A stretch of 64,000 nucleotides of DNA, from positions 133,104 through 197,103 of the forward strand of contig NZ_VOHC01000031.1 in the NCBI RefSeq assembly GCF_007859275.1, in the 5' to 3' direction. The first letter of the stretch is position 1. Each line of letters starts with the position of its first letter. Below the pieces are notes generated by a model. The model was not told the DNA's origin. It did not search any database and was given only the letters and a program-made list of their open reading frames with translations. Position numbers and translations under genes: made by a program. Shown here one piece after another: positions 18,699-28,237 of this stretch. Source of the DNA: Planomicrobium sp. CPCC 101079. GTDB taxonomy: Bacteria > Bacillota > Bacilli > Bacillales_A > Planococcaceae.

Positions 18699-19289
18699 TT
18701 AAGCTTTCACTTCTTCTTTGAACGTTTCTTGAAACTTCGTCATAAACAAATCTGTTTCTTCTTCTGGTTCATCGCTCGCTTCTTCCGGCAAGGGAGGAAG
18801 TTCATCCAAGTTTTTTAAACCAAAATAATTCAGGAATTCGTTCGTTGTGCCATATAAAATAGCACGGCCAGCTCCTTCAGCACGGCCTCTTTCTTGAATC
18901 AAGCCTTTTGCAGCAAGTGTCTGGAGCGGCTTTTCGCTTTTTACGCCCCGCAAATCTTCAATTTCTAAGCGCGTTAGCGGCTGTTTGTATGCAATGATTG
19001 CGAGCACTTCCAATGATGCCTGAGACAGTGCTTGCGGCGTCGGGTTTTCCACAAGCTTTTGGATGGTTTCCGCTACATCCGGCTTCGTAACAAGTTGAAA
19101 GACCCCTGAAAATTCCTTGATCATCAAACCGCTCATGGGCTCTTCATAGCGCTTTGCCATCTCGTCAATACAATCGCGAATCTCCGCTTCCACTGCTTCA
19201 GTCAAAAATTCAAGCTGAGCCATCGTCAGGCCATCATCGCCGACTACAAAAAGCAGCGCCTCAATTTTCTTCGAAAGATTCGTCTTCAT
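18699..19289 (-). CDS. scpB: Segregation and condensation protein B
   Basis: Winged-helix subunit that with ScpA forms the kleisin part of the Smc condensin complex. 196 residues; typical segments MTKRYE-like MAKRYEEPMSGLMI, QALSQASLEVLAIIAYKQP and RGRAEGAGRAILYGTT are visible. Its start lies inside the scpA 3' end (29-base overlap), indicating coupled translation and fixed stoichiometry. Confidence 0.96.
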   Translation of the reverse strand: MKTNLSKKIEALLFVVGDDGLTMAQLEFLTEAVEAEIRDCIDEMAKRYEEPMSGLMIKEFSGVFQLVTKPDVAETIQKLVENPTPQALSQASLEVLAIIAYKQPLTRLEIEDLRGVKSEKPLQTLAAKGLIQERGRAEGAGRAILYGTTNEFLNYFGLKNLDELPPLPEEASDEPEEETDLFMTKFQETFKEEVKA

Positions 19290-20040
19290 ATTCCCACGTT
19301 TCCTTTCTAAGTTCCACCAGCAAATCGGTGAAATTCTTTTCCTGCTCTACGGCGATCACTTGCCGTTTCATCAGTTCTAGAACCGACAAAAATGAAACCA
19401 CTAAAACAGACTTGTCACTTGACGGAAACAAGTTTGCAAAAGAAGTTTTGCCTTTTGCGGCTTTCAGCCGGCTGACAATCGAAGTCATCTGGTCTTTGAT
19501 CGAAATTTCCTGGCGAGCAATACGGGCAGATAACGGAGCCTTCAACTGTTTGCGCCGCAGCATTTTTTGAAAAGCAGCCAACATATCAAATGCATTCACT
19601 TCCAAATCAACGTTTTCGACTGGAACAGAAAGCTGAAATTCCGATAAATCTTTAGGCGATTTTGTGAACAGGATCGAGCGATTTTGCTCCATCTCTTTCA
19701 TCTGCAAGGATGCTTCCTTGAATTTACGGTACTCCACTAGACGTGAAACCAACTCTTCCCGCGGATCTTGCTCTTCAAATTCGTATTCGATATCCTCCAA
19801 TTCACCTTCATGGACAGGAAGCAGCATTTTGCTCTTGATCGCGAGCAATGTCGCAGCCATCACCAAGTATTCGCTCGCCTCATTCAACTCTAGCACTTGC
19901 AGCGCGCGAATATGTTCCATATACTGTGAAGTGATCTGTGAAACCGGGATATCGTAAATATCAATTTCCAAACGATGTATTAAATGCAATAATAAATCAA
20001 GAGGGCCTTCAAAGGCCTCTACCTTTACTTCATAGGACAT
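19261..20040 (-). CDS. scpA: Segregation and condensation protein A
   Basis: Kleisin subunit bridging Smc heads. 259 residues beginning MSYEVKVEAFEGPLDLLLHL, the highly conserved ScpA start, with LVMAATLLAIKSKMLLP in the N-terminal Smc-binding domain and a C-terminal winged helix. Divergent from the DUF309 gene, sharing a 57-base promoter gap. Confidence 0.96.
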   Translation of the reverse strand: MSYEVKVEAFEGPLDLLLHLIHRLEIDIYDIPVSQITSQYMEHIRALQVLELNEASEYLVMAATLLAIKSKMLLPVHEGELEDIEYEFEEQDPREELVSRLVEYRKFKEASLQMKEMEQNRSILFTKSPKDLSEFQLSVPVENVDLEVNAFDMLAAFQKMLRRKQLKAPLSARIARQEISIKDQMTSIVSRLKAAKGKTSFANLFPSSDKSVLVVSFLSVLELMKRQVIAVEQEKNFTDLLVELRKETWEYEDESFEEN

Positions 20041-20097
20041 GCTTGACCACCTGACTGTTAGAGATACTTATATTATTATAGTAGAAAGGGGATTAAA

Positions 20098-20598
20098 ATG
20101 CACCCACTCCACCACCCGCTCTTTATTCAATTTATTATAAATTTCAATAGCGAACGCGATTATTTCGAATGCCATGAAGTTGGCGAAGAATACTGGAAAT
20201 CTCTTGCACCGAAAGACAAAACCCATCCTCTTACCGGTTGGATTCAGATGGCTGTCGGCATGTACCATTGGAGACGAAGTAATTATCCTGGCGCACTGCG
20301 CTCGTTCATCCGGGCAAAAGCGAAACTGACGGATGGCGGAATCTGGGTAGAAGGTTTCGACCACCCGGAACTGATCCGGCTGTTGACTGTCTCCATAGAA
20401 GCCGTTACCGAAAGAAAACCTTTTTTCTCTTACAACATTCCTATCGAATCAAAGAACTTGAAAAAAATCGTCAGAGACTATCAGGCGGCTCATCCCATCG
20501 CTCCGCAGGATCCCTATTATATTATGCATAAACATCGGCTGAGGGACCGTTCTTCCATCATCAGTTTGCGCGAACAAAAAAAAAGGCGGAACCTTTAA
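20098..20598 (+). CDS. DUF309 protein (YpuF type)
   Basis: Small protein of unknown function. It carries the DUF309 hallmark RDYFECHEVGEEYW (residues about 19-32) and GWIQMAVGMYHWRRSNYPGA, which form a helical bundle with conserved acid and histidine residues. 166 residues with a basic tail. Lies between divergent scpA and convergent ribT, as ypuF does in B. subtilis. Its TAA directly abuts the ribT stop inside the terminator loop. Confidence 0.88.
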   Translation: MHPLHHPLFIQFIINFNSERDYFECHEVGEEYWKSLAPKDKTHPLTGWIQMAVGMYHWRRSNYPGALRSFIRAKAKLTDGGIWVEGFDHPELIRLLTVSIEAVTERKPFFSYNIPIESKNLKKIVRDYQAAHPIAPQDPYYIMHKHRLRDRSSIISLREQKKRRNL

Positions 20599-20614
20599 TC
20601 AAAGTCCGCCTTTT
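20581..20614. terminator. Bidirectional terminator holding both convergent stop codons
   Basis: AAAAGGCGGA and TCCGCCTTTT arms around a 14-base loop. The DUF309 stop (20596-20598) and the ribT stop (20599-20601) lie back to back in the loop; T-runs on both strands. Confidence 0.92.
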
Positions 20615-20958
20615 TTTTGTGGGCATTTTTCGAGAAATGCACGGGTTTCTTCCGTTGAACGCATTTCCCGTTCCTGCATCATTTGTTGGATTTTCTCGAC
20701 CATGGCATGTCCAATTCCTTCGTTTCTATAAGAAGGGTTGACCGATACGTGATGGATTGTGAACGCATTTTCTTCTACTTCCACTCCCAATAACCCTACG
20801 AAATCTTCTCCCTTTTTCCAAAGAAACAATTGCCATTCAGGATTATCTTCATATTTCTGCATTGTTTGCTGCAGCACTTTCAAATCTCGCTCTCTTGGCA
20901 TGAACGACATTAAGCCCATCGCGATTTTTTCAAATGATTTTTTATATCTTAATAACAT
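20599..20958 (-). CDS. ribT: GNAT-family acetyltransferase RibT
   Basis: N-acetyltransferase fold associated with riboflavin genes in Bacillus; substrate unproven. The acetyl-CoA loop is VSVNPSYRNEGIGHAMVEKI near residue 72-91. 119 residues, starting MLLRYKKSFEKIAMGL as in B. subtilis RibT. The ATG at 20958 is six bases after GAGGGA; a TTG two codons earlier overlaps that site. No other rib gene is adjacent here, so it stands alone, unlike in B. subtilis where it ends the rib operon. Confidence 0.9.
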   Translation of the reverse strand: MLLRYKKSFEKIAMGLMSFMPRERDLKVLQQTMQKYEDNPEWQLFLWKKGEDFVGLLGVEVEENAFTIHHVSVNPSYRNEGIGHAMVEKIQQMMQEREMRSTEETRAFLEKCPQKKGGL

Positions 20959-21038
20959 AACCAATCCCTCGTTTTCGTCCTTACACGGCTTTGTACATCC
21001 TACTATAAACTTGCAAAGAACACAAGTTCCCAGAAAGT

Positions 21039-21143
21039 TTAACCGCCTAGAACATTATCTGCGAACAGGACCCAATAGAGGATTCCCCACCCGATGGCCA
21101 CGACCAGCAAGAAAATCAATAAAAAAACGTTGGCTTTATTCAT
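21039..21143 (-). CDS. Small single-pass membrane protein overlapping lysA
   Basis: 34 residues: MNKANVFLL, then a continuous hydrophobic helix (about residues 6-28, IFLLVVAIGWGILYWVLF) and a short FADNVLGG tail. The ATG overlaps the lysA TGA as ATGA, and GAAGGG in the lysA end can serve as ribosome site, so it would be translated by coupling with lysA. I know no named family for it. The exact overlap and helix make it credible; conservation is unchecked. Confidence 0.6.
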   Translation of the reverse strand: MNKANVFLLIFLLVVAIGWGILYWVLFADNVLGG

Positions 21144-22462
21144 TTGCCCTTCACTTTTTGCTGGTATGACATGTCATGCGTGATCAGATCTTCATTGGTC
21201 TCCCGGCGTACTACTAGCTGATGTTCCCCGTTTTCAACGAATACAACAGCGGGGCGGCCGATACGGTTGTAATTACTGGCCATGGAATATCCGTAAGCGC
21301 CTGTGCAGAACACACTTAAAATATCTCCAGCTTCCAAAGTCGGCAAATGCGCCTCTTCGATCAGCTTGTCTCCTGACTCACAAAGCTTTCCGGCAATGGT
21401 GTACTGTTCGCTTGCTTTTGCATTCGCTTTATTGGCGAGCAGCGAAGTGTATTTCGCTCCATATAAAGCAGGGCGGATATTATCGGACATTCCGCCGTCA
21501 ACCGCCGCGTATTTGCGTAGACCTGGAACTTCTTTCATCGATCCAACTGTATATAACGTCGTACCTGCATCTCCAACCAACGAGCGGCCCGGCTCAATCC
21601 AGATTTCGGGCAGCTGGAAATCTGCTGCTGCCGACACCTTCTTGACTGTCCGGATCATATCCCGAACATAGATAGCCGGTTCAAGTGGCTGGTCTTCTTC
21701 GGTATAGCGAATGCCAAAACCACCGCCAAGGTTCAGGACCGGGCAGCGGTACCCGTAATCTTTTTCCCAGTTCGACATTTTTCCTACCAATTTTTCAGCA
21801 GCCAGCTGAAAGCCTGTTGTATCAAAAATTTGCGAGCCGATGTGGCAATGAAGCCCCATCAATTTTAAGAAAGAATGCCCGTATGTCTGTTTAAATGCTT
21901 TATCCGCCTGGCCATTCTTTAGATCGAAACCGAACTTCGAATCTTCCTGGCCTGTTGTAATATAGTCATGCGTATGCGCTTCAACACCCGGAGTAACCCG
22001 CAATAGGATATTCATCGGCTGTTCAAGTTCTTCTGAAAGTTTTTTCAAAAGATCGATTTCGTAAAAATTATCGACGACGATGCAGCCTATTTTTTCTTCA
22101 AAAGCCATGCGCAATTCTGCTTCGCTTTTATTATTGCCGTGAAAATGGATCTTTTCTGTCGGGAAACCCGCTTGTATGGCAGTGTATAGCTCCCCTCCGG
22201 ATACAACATCAAGTGACAAGTTCTCTTCAGCCGCCACCTGGTAAATCGCGATGCTTGAAAAAGCTTTACTGGCATAGGCCACTTGGTAGCCAAGCCCTTC
22301 ATCTTCAAAGGTCTTCTGGAAAGCTTTAGCACGCTCCCGGAATAATTGAATATCATATACAAAAAGTGGTGTACCGTATTCTTTCGCCAGTTCGACAGCG
22401 TCTGTGCCGCCAATTGTCAAATGCCCTTGCTCATCAATAGCTTGTGTACCGTATAAATGCAT
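21140..22462 (-). CDS. lysA: Diaminopimelate decarboxylase
   Basis: PLP enzyme converting meso-diaminopimelate to L-lysine, the last lysine step. Fold III alanine-racemase-like barrel with the PLP lysine in YASKAFSS (near residue 62), HCHIGSQI, LNLGGGFGI, EPGRSLVGDAG and the dimer cysteine motif CESGD. 440 residues. Followed by a coupled small ORF; upstream lies pdp after a terminator. The spoVA-sigF-spoIIA-dacF block between lysA and pdp in B. subtilis is absent. Confidence 0.97.
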   Translation of the reverse strand: MHLYGTQAIDEQGHLTIGGTDAVELAKEYGTPLFVYDIQLFRERAKAFQKTFEDEGLGYQVAYASKAFSSIAIYQVAAEENLSLDVVSGGELYTAIQAGFPTEKIHFHGNNKSEAELRMAFEEKIGCIVVDNFYEIDLLKKLSEELEQPMNILLRVTPGVEAHTHDYITTGQEDSKFGFDLKNGQADKAFKQTYGHSFLKLMGLHCHIGSQIFDTTGFQLAAEKLVGKMSNWEKDYGYRCPVLNLGGGFGIRYTEEDQPLEPAIYVRDMIRTVKKVSAAADFQLPEIWIEPGRSLVGDAGTTLYTVGSMKEVPGLRKYAAVDGGMSDNIRPALYGAKYTSLLANKANAKASEQYTIAGKLCESGDKLIEEAHLPTLEAGDILSVFCTGAYGYSMASNYNRIGRPAVVFVENGEHQLVVRRETNEDLITHDMSYQQKVKGK

Positions 22463-22498
22463 GAGTTCCCTCCTAGCCGCGAATGGCAGATATGAAAA

Positions 22499-22526
22499 AT
22501 CTTGCTGAGAATAAACTCAGCAAGAT
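22499..22526 (-). terminator. Terminator of deoB-pdp
   Basis: ATCTTGCTGAG, loop of six, CTCAGCAAGAT, then ATTTTT on the minus strand; directly after pdp. Confidence 0.82.
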
Positions 22527-22529
22527 TGG

Positions 22530-23834
22530 TTAATCGGTGATCACCGCAGAAATAAGCGGCGTTTTTTCAACCGGTTCGCTTGAATATTCTACACTATTAT
22601 ACAACATGCGCAAACATTCCGCGACATCTTCCGTATTGGAATAAACAGTCGCTATTGATTCGCCTTTATGGACAAAGTCGCCCACTTTCTTGTGCAGGAC
22701 AATACCAACCGCTAAATCGATTACTGACTCTTTTGTCGCTCTTCCGGCGCCTAAAATCATGGCTGCAGTGCCGATTTCATCAGCTTCCATAAACGATATA
22801 TAACCTTCCCTTTCAGATGGCACATCTACTTTGAATGCGGCTTGCGGCAGCAGCTCCACATCGTCTACAACAGCTGGATTGCCGCCTTGGCTCTCGATAA
22901 ATTGCTTGAAAATAGCCAGAGCTTCCCCGCTTTCGATTGCTTGGACAAGCATCGCGCGCGCTTCTTCTAGCGTATCCGCTTTCCCGCCCACAACAACCAT
23001 TTGGCTGCCAAGCACCAAGCAAAGCTCTGTCAAATCTTCCGGCCCTTTTCCTTGCAGCGTTTCAATCGCTTCTTTCACTTCAAGTGCATTGCCGATTGCA
23101 AAGCCAAGCGGCTGGCTCATATCAGAAATAATCGCCATCGTTTTGCGGCCAGTTGCATTGCCGATCCCCACCATTGCATGCGCAAGTTCCTTCGCATCTT
23201 CTTCTGTCTTCATAAAAGCGCCTTCGCCTGTTTTAACATCCAAAACAATGGCATCCGCACCAGCAGCAATTTTTTTGCTCATGATCGAGCTTGCAATCAA
23301 CGGAATGCTGTTTACAGTTGCCGTCACATCACGCAGTGCGTACAATTTCTTGTCTGCTGGCGTCAAATTTCCGCTTTGGCCAATAACAGCCACTTTAATG
23401 TCATTTACTTGTTTAATAAAATCTTCCGTAGACAATTCCACATGAAAGCCTTCAATGGCTTCGAGTTTGTCAATTGTGCCGCCAGTATGCCCAAGCCCAC
23501 GGCCGCTCATCTTCGCTACCGGCACTCCACAAGCCGCAACAAGCGGACCGAGCACAAGTGTCGTCGTATCGCCGACGCCGCCAGTTGAATGCTTATCCAC
23601 TTTGATGCCTTCAATGGCAGACAAATCGATTTGGTCGCCTGAGCCAGCCATCGCCAGCGTTAAATCCGCTCGCTCCCGGTCGCTCATATTCTGAAAATAA
23701 ACCGCCATCAAAAAAGCGCTCATTTGATAATCCTCAATATCACCGTTCGTATAGCCTGTAACTATATGTTGAATCTCTTCTGTGGAAAGTTCTAAACCAT
23801 CGCGTTTCTTTTCTATTAAATCAACCATTCTCAT
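22530..23834 (-). CDS. pdp: Pyrimidine-nucleoside phosphorylase
   Basis: Phosphorolysis of uridine, thymidine and deoxyuridine to base plus (deoxy)ribose 1-phosphate. Signature [16 protein letters not shown] at about residues 110-125 and phosphate-binding [12 protein letters not shown] at about 80-91. 434 residues. It lies 16 bases after deoB, whose product interconverts the pentose phosphates, so the pair forms a nucleoside-salvage operon. Confidence 0.96.
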   Translation of the reverse strand: MRMVDLIEKKRDGLELSTEEIQHIVTGYTNGDIEDYQMSAFLMAVYFQNMSDRERADLTLAMAGSGDQIDLSAIEGIKVDKHSTGGVGDTTTLVLGPLVAACGVPVAKMSGRGLGHTGGTIDKLEAIEGFHVELSTEDFIKQVNDIKVAVIGQSGNLTPADKKLYALRDVTATVNSIPLIASSIMSKKIAAGADAIVLDVKTGEGAFMKTEEDAKELAHAMVGIGNATGRKTMAIISDMSQPLGFAIGNALEVKEAIETLQGKGPEDLTELCLVLGSQMVVVGGKADTLEEARAMLVQAIESGEALAIFKQFIESQGGNPAVVDDVELLPQAAFKVDVPSEREGYISFMEADEIGTAAMILGAGRATKESVIDLAVGIVLHKKVGDFVHKGESIATVYSNTEDVAECLRMLYNSVEYSSEPVEKTPLISAVITD

Positions 23835-23850
23835 GAATAATACCGCCTTT

Positions 23851-25035
23851 TCAGTTTAATTTCGTTAAAAAGCTTGTTCCGAACTTTGGCATCGGAGCTG
23901 AGAAATTTTCGGCAATTGTTGCACCGATATCTGCAAACGTTTTGCCAAGCCCCAACTCTTTCCCACTCTCAAAGCGTGGTGAAAAGGCAAGCAGCGGAAC
24001 ATATTCACGTGTATGGTCTGTTCCAGGAAATGTTGGATCGTTGCCGTGGTCAGCTGTAATGAGGAGCAAATCGTTTTCAGTCAATTTTTCAAGCACTTCC
24101 GGCAGCCGCGCGTCAAACGCTTCTAGCGCCGCCCCATATCCTTCCGGGTCTCTGCGATGTCCGAACAAGGCGTCAAAATCAACCAGGTTCAAAAAACTCA
24201 AGCCGCTGAAGTCTTCTCCAACGACTTCTACCAGTTTATCCATGCCGTCCATATTGTCTTTTGTCCGAATGGTTTTAGTTACCCCTTCACCATTATAAAT
24301 GTCGTTGATTTTGCCGATGGCAATAACATCTTTTCCGATATCTTTCAACTCGTTCATGACTGTCCGGTCGAAAGGCTTTAACGCATAATCATGGCGATTT
24401 GATGTACGTTTGAAAGCACCTGGTTCGCCAAGGAATGGGCGTGCAATAATGCGGCCGACCAAATATTCAGGATCTAGTGTCAGTTCACGGGCGATTTCAC
24501 AGATCTTGTAAAGTTCTTCTAAGGGAACAATCTCTTCGTGCGCAGCAATCTGCAATACTGGATCCGCTGATGTATAGACAATAATGGCACCCGTTTCCAT
24601 GTGCTCCTGTCCAAGTTCATCAAGAATTTCAGTTCCGCTCGCCGGTTTGTTGCCGATTACTTTGCGGCCTGTCTTTTCTTCCAATGCTTGAATCAAGGAA
24701 TCTGGAAACCCTTCCGGATAGACTTTGAAAGGTGTATCGATGTTAAGGCCCATAATCTCCCAATGTCCAGTCATTGTATCTTTTCCTACCGATGCTTCCT
24801 GAAGCTTGCCATAATAAGCGGCTGGTGTTTCAGCCACCGCAATTCCTTTAACAGGTTCAATGTTGCTCAAGCCAAGGTTTTCCATATTCGGCATATGCAA
24901 TCCCCCGACACTTTCTGCAATATGGCCAAGTGTATCAGAACCTGTATCGCCGAAAGCTTCAGCATCTGGAGCTTCGCCGATTCCCACCGAATCAAGGACA
25001 ATCAAATGAATGCGTTCAAAAGGTTTATTAGTCAT
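23851..25035 (-). CDS. deoB: Phosphopentomutase
   Basis: Interconverts (deoxy)ribose 1- and 5-phosphate. Alkaline-phosphatase-superfamily enzyme; metal and catalytic motifs visible are [13 protein letters not shown] at the N-terminus, KDTMTGHWE around the phosphorylated threonine (near residue 90), and [22 protein letters not shown] near the end. 394 residues. Upstream xerD is 70 bases away with no terminator, so xerD-deoB-pdp may be one transcript. Confidence 0.96.
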   Translation of the reverse strand: MTNKPFERIHLIVLDSVGIGEAPDAEAFGDTGSDTLGHIAESVGGLHMPNMENLGLSNIEPVKGIAVAETPAAYYGKLQEASVGKDTMTGHWEIMGLNIDTPFKVYPEGFPDSLIQALEEKTGRKVIGNKPASGTEILDELGQEHMETGAIIVYTSADPVLQIAAHEEIVPLEELYKICEIARELTLDPEYLVGRIIARPFLGEPGAFKRTSNRHDYALKPFDRTVMNELKDIGKDVIAIGKINDIYNGEGVTKTIRTKDNMDGMDKLVEVVGEDFSGLSFLNLVDFDALFGHRRDPEGYGAALEAFDARLPEVLEKLTENDLLLITADHGNDPTFPGTDHTREYVPLLAFSPRFESGKELGLGKTFADIGATIAENFSAPMPKFGTSFLTKLN

Positions 25036-25105
25036 GTTTTTTCCTCCTTATTTACGATTCTATCCTACCATAAAATTTGGGATTGTCGGAAGTCTGACAT
25101 CTATT

Positions 25106-26008
25106 TTATGCTCTTGGATGAAACTGCGAATACACGTCTTTCAAGCGGGTTTTGCTGACATGCGTATATATTTGAGTGGTTGAAATATCAGCATGGCCAA
25201 GCATCTCTTGAACAGCACGCAAATCAGCACCATTTTCAATTAAATGCGTCGCAAACGAATGCCGCAATGTATGAGGCGTCAGCTCTTTTTGGATACCTGC
25301 TTTTTGAGCATGCTGCTTAAGAAGTTTCCAAAATCCTTGCCGCGTCAGTCGCTTCCCTCGTTGATTGATAAATAGCGCATCGGTTCTTTCGCCAGTTTTC
25401 AATAAACTAGGACGTGCATTTTCCAAATAATTTTTACATGCTTTCAAAGCGGATTTGCCAAGCGGGATAATGCGCTCTTTTCCTCCCTTGCCAAAGCACC
25501 TGACAAAGCCCATGGTCAGATTGACATCTTCGATATCCAAATTGATGCATTCGCTGACACGCATGCCGCTTGCATACAAAAGTTCAAGCATGGCTTGGTC
25601 CCGCATTCCATTAGCTTTATCCAGAGCTGGCGCTTGCATTAGTGCATCCACTTCTTCAATGGACAGGATATTTGGCAGTTTTTTATCCATTTGCGGCATT
25701 TCCAGATGGACTGTCGGATCGTTGTCCACTACACGTTCACGGATTAAAAATTGATGGAACGAACGAATGGACGAAATGTGCCTTGCAACGGTCCGGGATG
25801 TTTTAGTGGTTTCTTTCAAATGGCGCAGATGATTTAAAATATGTATGCGTTCCACTTTGCGCAGCGAATCGAGCTGTTCAACTTCTTTTAAATATTGGAT
25901 ATAGCTTTTTAAATCCCGCTCATATGACACGAGGGTATTTGCAGCCAGCTGCCGCTCTACGCGCAGAAAATGAAGATAATCATCCAAAGCATCTTTTGCA
26001 TATTTCAT
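25106..26008 (-). CDS. xerD: Site-specific tyrosine recombinase XerD
   Basis: Acts with XerC at dif to resolve chromosome dimers. N-terminal SAM-like core-binding domain (residues 1-90) and catalytic domain with the first arginine in [29 protein letters not shown] and [16 protein letters not shown], where Tyr is the nucleophile. 300 residues from the ATG at 26008 (GGAGG upstream); a longer frame runs back into the fur terminator and is rejected. Position upstream of deoB matches B. subtilis ripX. Confidence 0.96.
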   Translation of the reverse strand: MKYAKDALDDYLHFLRVERQLAANTLVSYERDLKSYIQYLKEVEQLDSLRKVERIHILNHLRHLKETTKTSRTVARHISSIRSFHQFLIRERVVDNDPTVHLEMPQMDKKLPNILSIEEVDALMQAPALDKANGMRDQAMLELLYASGMRVSECINLDIEDVNLTMGFVRCFGKGGKERIIPLGKSALKACKNYLENARPSLLKTGERTDALFINQRGKRLTRQGFWKLLKQHAQKAGIQKELTPHTLRHSFATHLIENGADLRAVQEMLGHADISTTQIYTHVSKTRLKDVYSQFHPRA

Positions 26009-26034
26009 TATGGAACCTCCTTTGTATAAAAAAG

Positions 26035-26072
26035 AAAAAGAAGGGCGACCTTCAAGGGCCGTCCTTCTTTTT
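26035..26072 (-). terminator. Terminator of fur
   Basis: AAAAAGAAGG and CCTTCTTTTT outer arms with an imperfect inner stem; T-rich on the minus strand, just past the fur stop. Confidence 0.75.
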
Positions 26073-26080
26073 CTCACCAA

Positions 26081-26542
26081 TCATTGAGATGGATCTTGTG
26101 AGCTGCGGTCATGGCAGCGCCAGCAGATGCCATGAAACGTAAGACGGTGGTCTTTAATTTGAAAGTTCCAGCGTTTTTCGACAACGCCTTCAACATCTTC
26201 CAACAAGTCTTCCTGTATTTCATCTACAGCTCCGCACTCTAAACATACTAAATGATGATGGAAGTGCGCGGCGCCTTCTTGGCGCAAATCATAGCGGGAG
26301 ACTCCATCACCAAAATTTATTTTGTCGACAATTTTCAATTCAGTCAATAATTCCAATGTCCGGTAAACAGTGGCCAATCCAATTTCCGGTGCAATATCTT
26401 TTACTAAAAGATAGACATCTTCAGCACTCAAATGGTCTTCTTCATGATCCAGCAAAACCCGGACGGTCGCTTCACGCTGTGGCGTCAATTTATAACTCGC
26501 AGCATGTAATTGCTTTTTTATACGATCAATCCTTGTTTCCAT
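26081..26542 (-). CDS. fur: Ferric uptake regulator Fur
   Basis: Iron-dependent repressor of uptake genes. Winged-helix DNA-binding half (LTPQREATVRVLLDHEEDHLSAEDVY, given in part) and dimer domain with HHHLVCLECGAVDEI and CWRCHDRSS, i.e. two CxxC pairs for structural zinc. 153 residues. PerR and Zur are paralogues, but synteny with xerD and nudF and the HHHLVC motif favour Fur. An AT-rich dyad region with Fur/PerR-like sequence lies just upstream. Confidence 0.92.
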   Translation of the reverse strand: METRIDRIKKQLHAASYKLTPQREATVRVLLDHEEDHLSAEDVYLLVKDIAPEIGLATVYRTLELLTELKIVDKINFGDGVSRYDLRQEGAAHFHHHLVCLECGAVDEIQEDLLEDVEGVVEKRWNFQIKDHRLTFHGICWRCHDRSSQDPSQ

Positions 26543-26598
26543 GCGACGCCCTCCTTAAACTGCTTCTATTATAGCAAAGGAGCGTTCTCATTTACAAC

Positions 26599-26633
26599 AT
26601 ATTATCATTCTTACTTTAGAATCATTATCAATT
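26599..26633 (-). promoter_or_regulatory. Fur/PerR-box-like sequence upstream of fur
   Basis: Minus strand reads TTGATAATGATTC, a spacer, then GAATGATAATATG. The first part matches the left half of the Fur 7-1-7 box (TGATAAT) exactly, the right half only partly. It lies 57-90 bases before the fur ATG, a plausible place for autoregulation or PerR control. Confidence 0.45.
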
Positions 26634-26659
26634 AAAAATAGTTTTAATTTTTAATTGAT
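26627..26659. terminator. AT-rich perfect inverted repeat over the nudF stop
   Basis: ATCAATTAAAAAT and ATTTTTAATTGAT, 13-base perfect arms with a 7-base loop that holds the nudF TAA. It could be a weak terminator of nudF or part of the fur control region. Confidence 0.5.
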
Positions 26660-27195
26660 AATCGCTGTTTTGCCCAGATGACCGCAAAAGCAGTTTTAGC
26701 GTCATAAATGCGGTTTTCTTTCATCATTTGTTCTGCTTCTTCAACTGAAACTTCAAGTAATTCGACAAATTCATCTTCATCAAGCACAGCGCCGTTTGTG
26801 GCTTTTTTTAGTCCATCTGCGAAAAACAAATGAATCACTTCGTCCGCAAACCCTGGAGATGTCGAAAACGATTGAATCAATTCAAGGGAATCGGCTGTAT
26901 AGCCCGTTTCTTCTTCCAATTCACGCATTGCTGTATATTCAGGAGCCTCGCCTTTTTCTAATTTGCCGGCAGGGATTTCAACGATCGAGCGTTCCAGCGC
27001 TTTCCTGTATTGTTCTACCATAATGATTTTGTTTTCTGGAGTAAACGCCACAATTGCAACTGCCCCAGGATGTTCAATCAGCTCACGTTTAGAAGTTTTG
27101 CCGTTCGGCAAGCTGACTTCATCCACTTTCAAGTTGATGACTTTCCCTTCGTAGATGCGTTTTGAAGTAATGGTTTTTTCTTCAAACTTTTTCAT
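26644..27195 (-). CDS. nudF: ADP-ribose pyrophosphatase
   Basis: Nudix hydrolase cleaving ADP-ribose to AMP and ribose 5-phosphate. The Nudix box is complete (G-x5-E-x7-RELEEETGY, residues about 75-97). 183 residues beginning MKKFEEKTITSKRIYEGKVI, typical of the NudF group. Divergent from the aldo/keto reductase with an 80-base gap, the same neighbours as B. subtilis yqkG-yqkF. Confidence 0.94.
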   Translation of the reverse strand: MKKFEEKTITSKRIYEGKVINLKVDEVSLPNGKTSKRELIEHPGAVAIVAFTPENKIIMVEQYRKALERSIVEIPAGKLEKGEAPEYTAMRELEEETGYTADSLELIQSFSTSPGFADEVIHLFFADGLKKATNGAVLDEDEFVELLEVSVEEAEQMMKENRIYDAKTAFAVIWAKQRLSIKN

Positions 27196-27275
27196 GATAT
27201 TCCTCTTTTCATTTGTGATTTCTCTATCGCAAAGTATACCATAAGAGAAACATTAAATTACAACGGAGGGATGAC

Positions 27276-28178
27276 ATGAAAACAGTAAATCTTGGAAACA
27301 GTTCTTTAAAAGTCAGTGAAATCGGTTTCGGCTGCATGTCCTTGCCGACAGAGCCCAAGCAGGCTACAGCCATCGTGGATGAAGCGGTTGCAAACGGCAT
27401 CAATTATTTTGACACCGCTGATCTCTATAACAAAGGTGAAAACGAAAAACTTGTCGGAGAAGCTTTGAAAGGCCGCCGGAAAGACATAGTATTAGCTACG
27501 AAAGTTGGCAACCAATGGAGCCAAAATACCGATGTTGTCGAATGGAATGCAACAAAACCTTATATTATCGAACAAGTCCACAATAGCTTAAAAAGACTGC
27601 AAACCGACTATATCGATTTATACCAATTGCACGGCGGCATGATCACGGATAACGCAGAAGAAACGATCGATGCTTTTGAAACATTGAAAAAAGAGGGATT
27701 GATCCGCGAATATGGCATTTCTTCCATTCGCCCCAATGTCATCCGCCGCTTTTTAGCAAAAAGTGATATCGTTTCGATCATGATGCAGTATAGCTTGTTT
27801 GACCGCCGGCCCGAAGAGTGGCTTTCAGACATTGGTTCGGCTGGACGTTCTGTTGTGACCCGCGGAACACTTGCAAAAGGGCTATTAACAAATGATGGCC
27901 CTAGACGTGCTGAGAAAATGGGCGGCTATCTGACTTACAATGAAAGTGAATTAAAAAGCACACTGCAAAAATTAATGGGCATACACGAAAATCTCCATGC
28001 CTTATCTCTCCATAGCGTTCTGCAAAACAGTACGGTCGCTTCTGTCGTAGCCGGAGCAAGTTCGCCGCAGCAAATCAAAGACACAATTGCCGCATATGAA
28101 ACGCCTGTATCTGCAGACCAAATAACTGAAGCGAAAAAAGCAACCAAACAAGACTTCTACCAAGAGCACCGCAACTAG
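27276..28178 (+). CDS. yqkF: Aldo/keto reductase, YqkF type
   Basis: NADPH-dependent oxidoreductase with a TIM-barrel fold; physiological substrate unknown. The catalytic tetrad is present: Asp in YFDTADLY, Tyr in the same motif, Lys in LATKVGNQ and His in YQLHGG. NADPH-binding residues lie in VAGASSPQQI near the C-terminus. 300 residues, closely following B. subtilis YqkF (SIRPNVI, FDRRPEEWL). In B. subtilis yqkE and yqkD come next; here a 17-kb accessory block intervenes. Confidence 0.92.
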   Translation: MKTVNLGNSSLKVSEIGFGCMSLPTEPKQATAIVDEAVANGINYFDTADLYNKGENEKLVGEALKGRRKDIVLATKVGNQWSQNTDVVEWNATKPYIIEQVHNSLKRLQTDYIDLYQLHGGMITDNAEETIDAFETLKKEGLIREYGISSIRPNVIRRFLAKSDIVSIMMQYSLFDRRPEEWLSDIGSAGRSVVTRGTLAKGLLTNDGPRRAEKMGGYLTYNESELKSTLQKLMGIHENLHALSLHSVLQNSTVASVVAGASSPQQIKDTIAAYETPVSADQITEAKKATKQDFYQEHRN

Positions 28179-28237
28179 CAAGAACCAGTTGTTTTACTTC
28201 CCTACTTGCACCGCGTATACTCTTCTATACGAAGAAC

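Noticed and set aside
22831..23588. Open plus-strand frames of up to 204 codons opposite pdp
   Set aside because: Antisense shadow of a clear pyrimidine-nucleoside phosphorylase gene; Ser/Ala/Phe-rich without any motif.
25106..26008. Tyrosine recombinase as an integrase of an island
   Set aside because: Core XerD with conserved synteny; no attachment site nearby.
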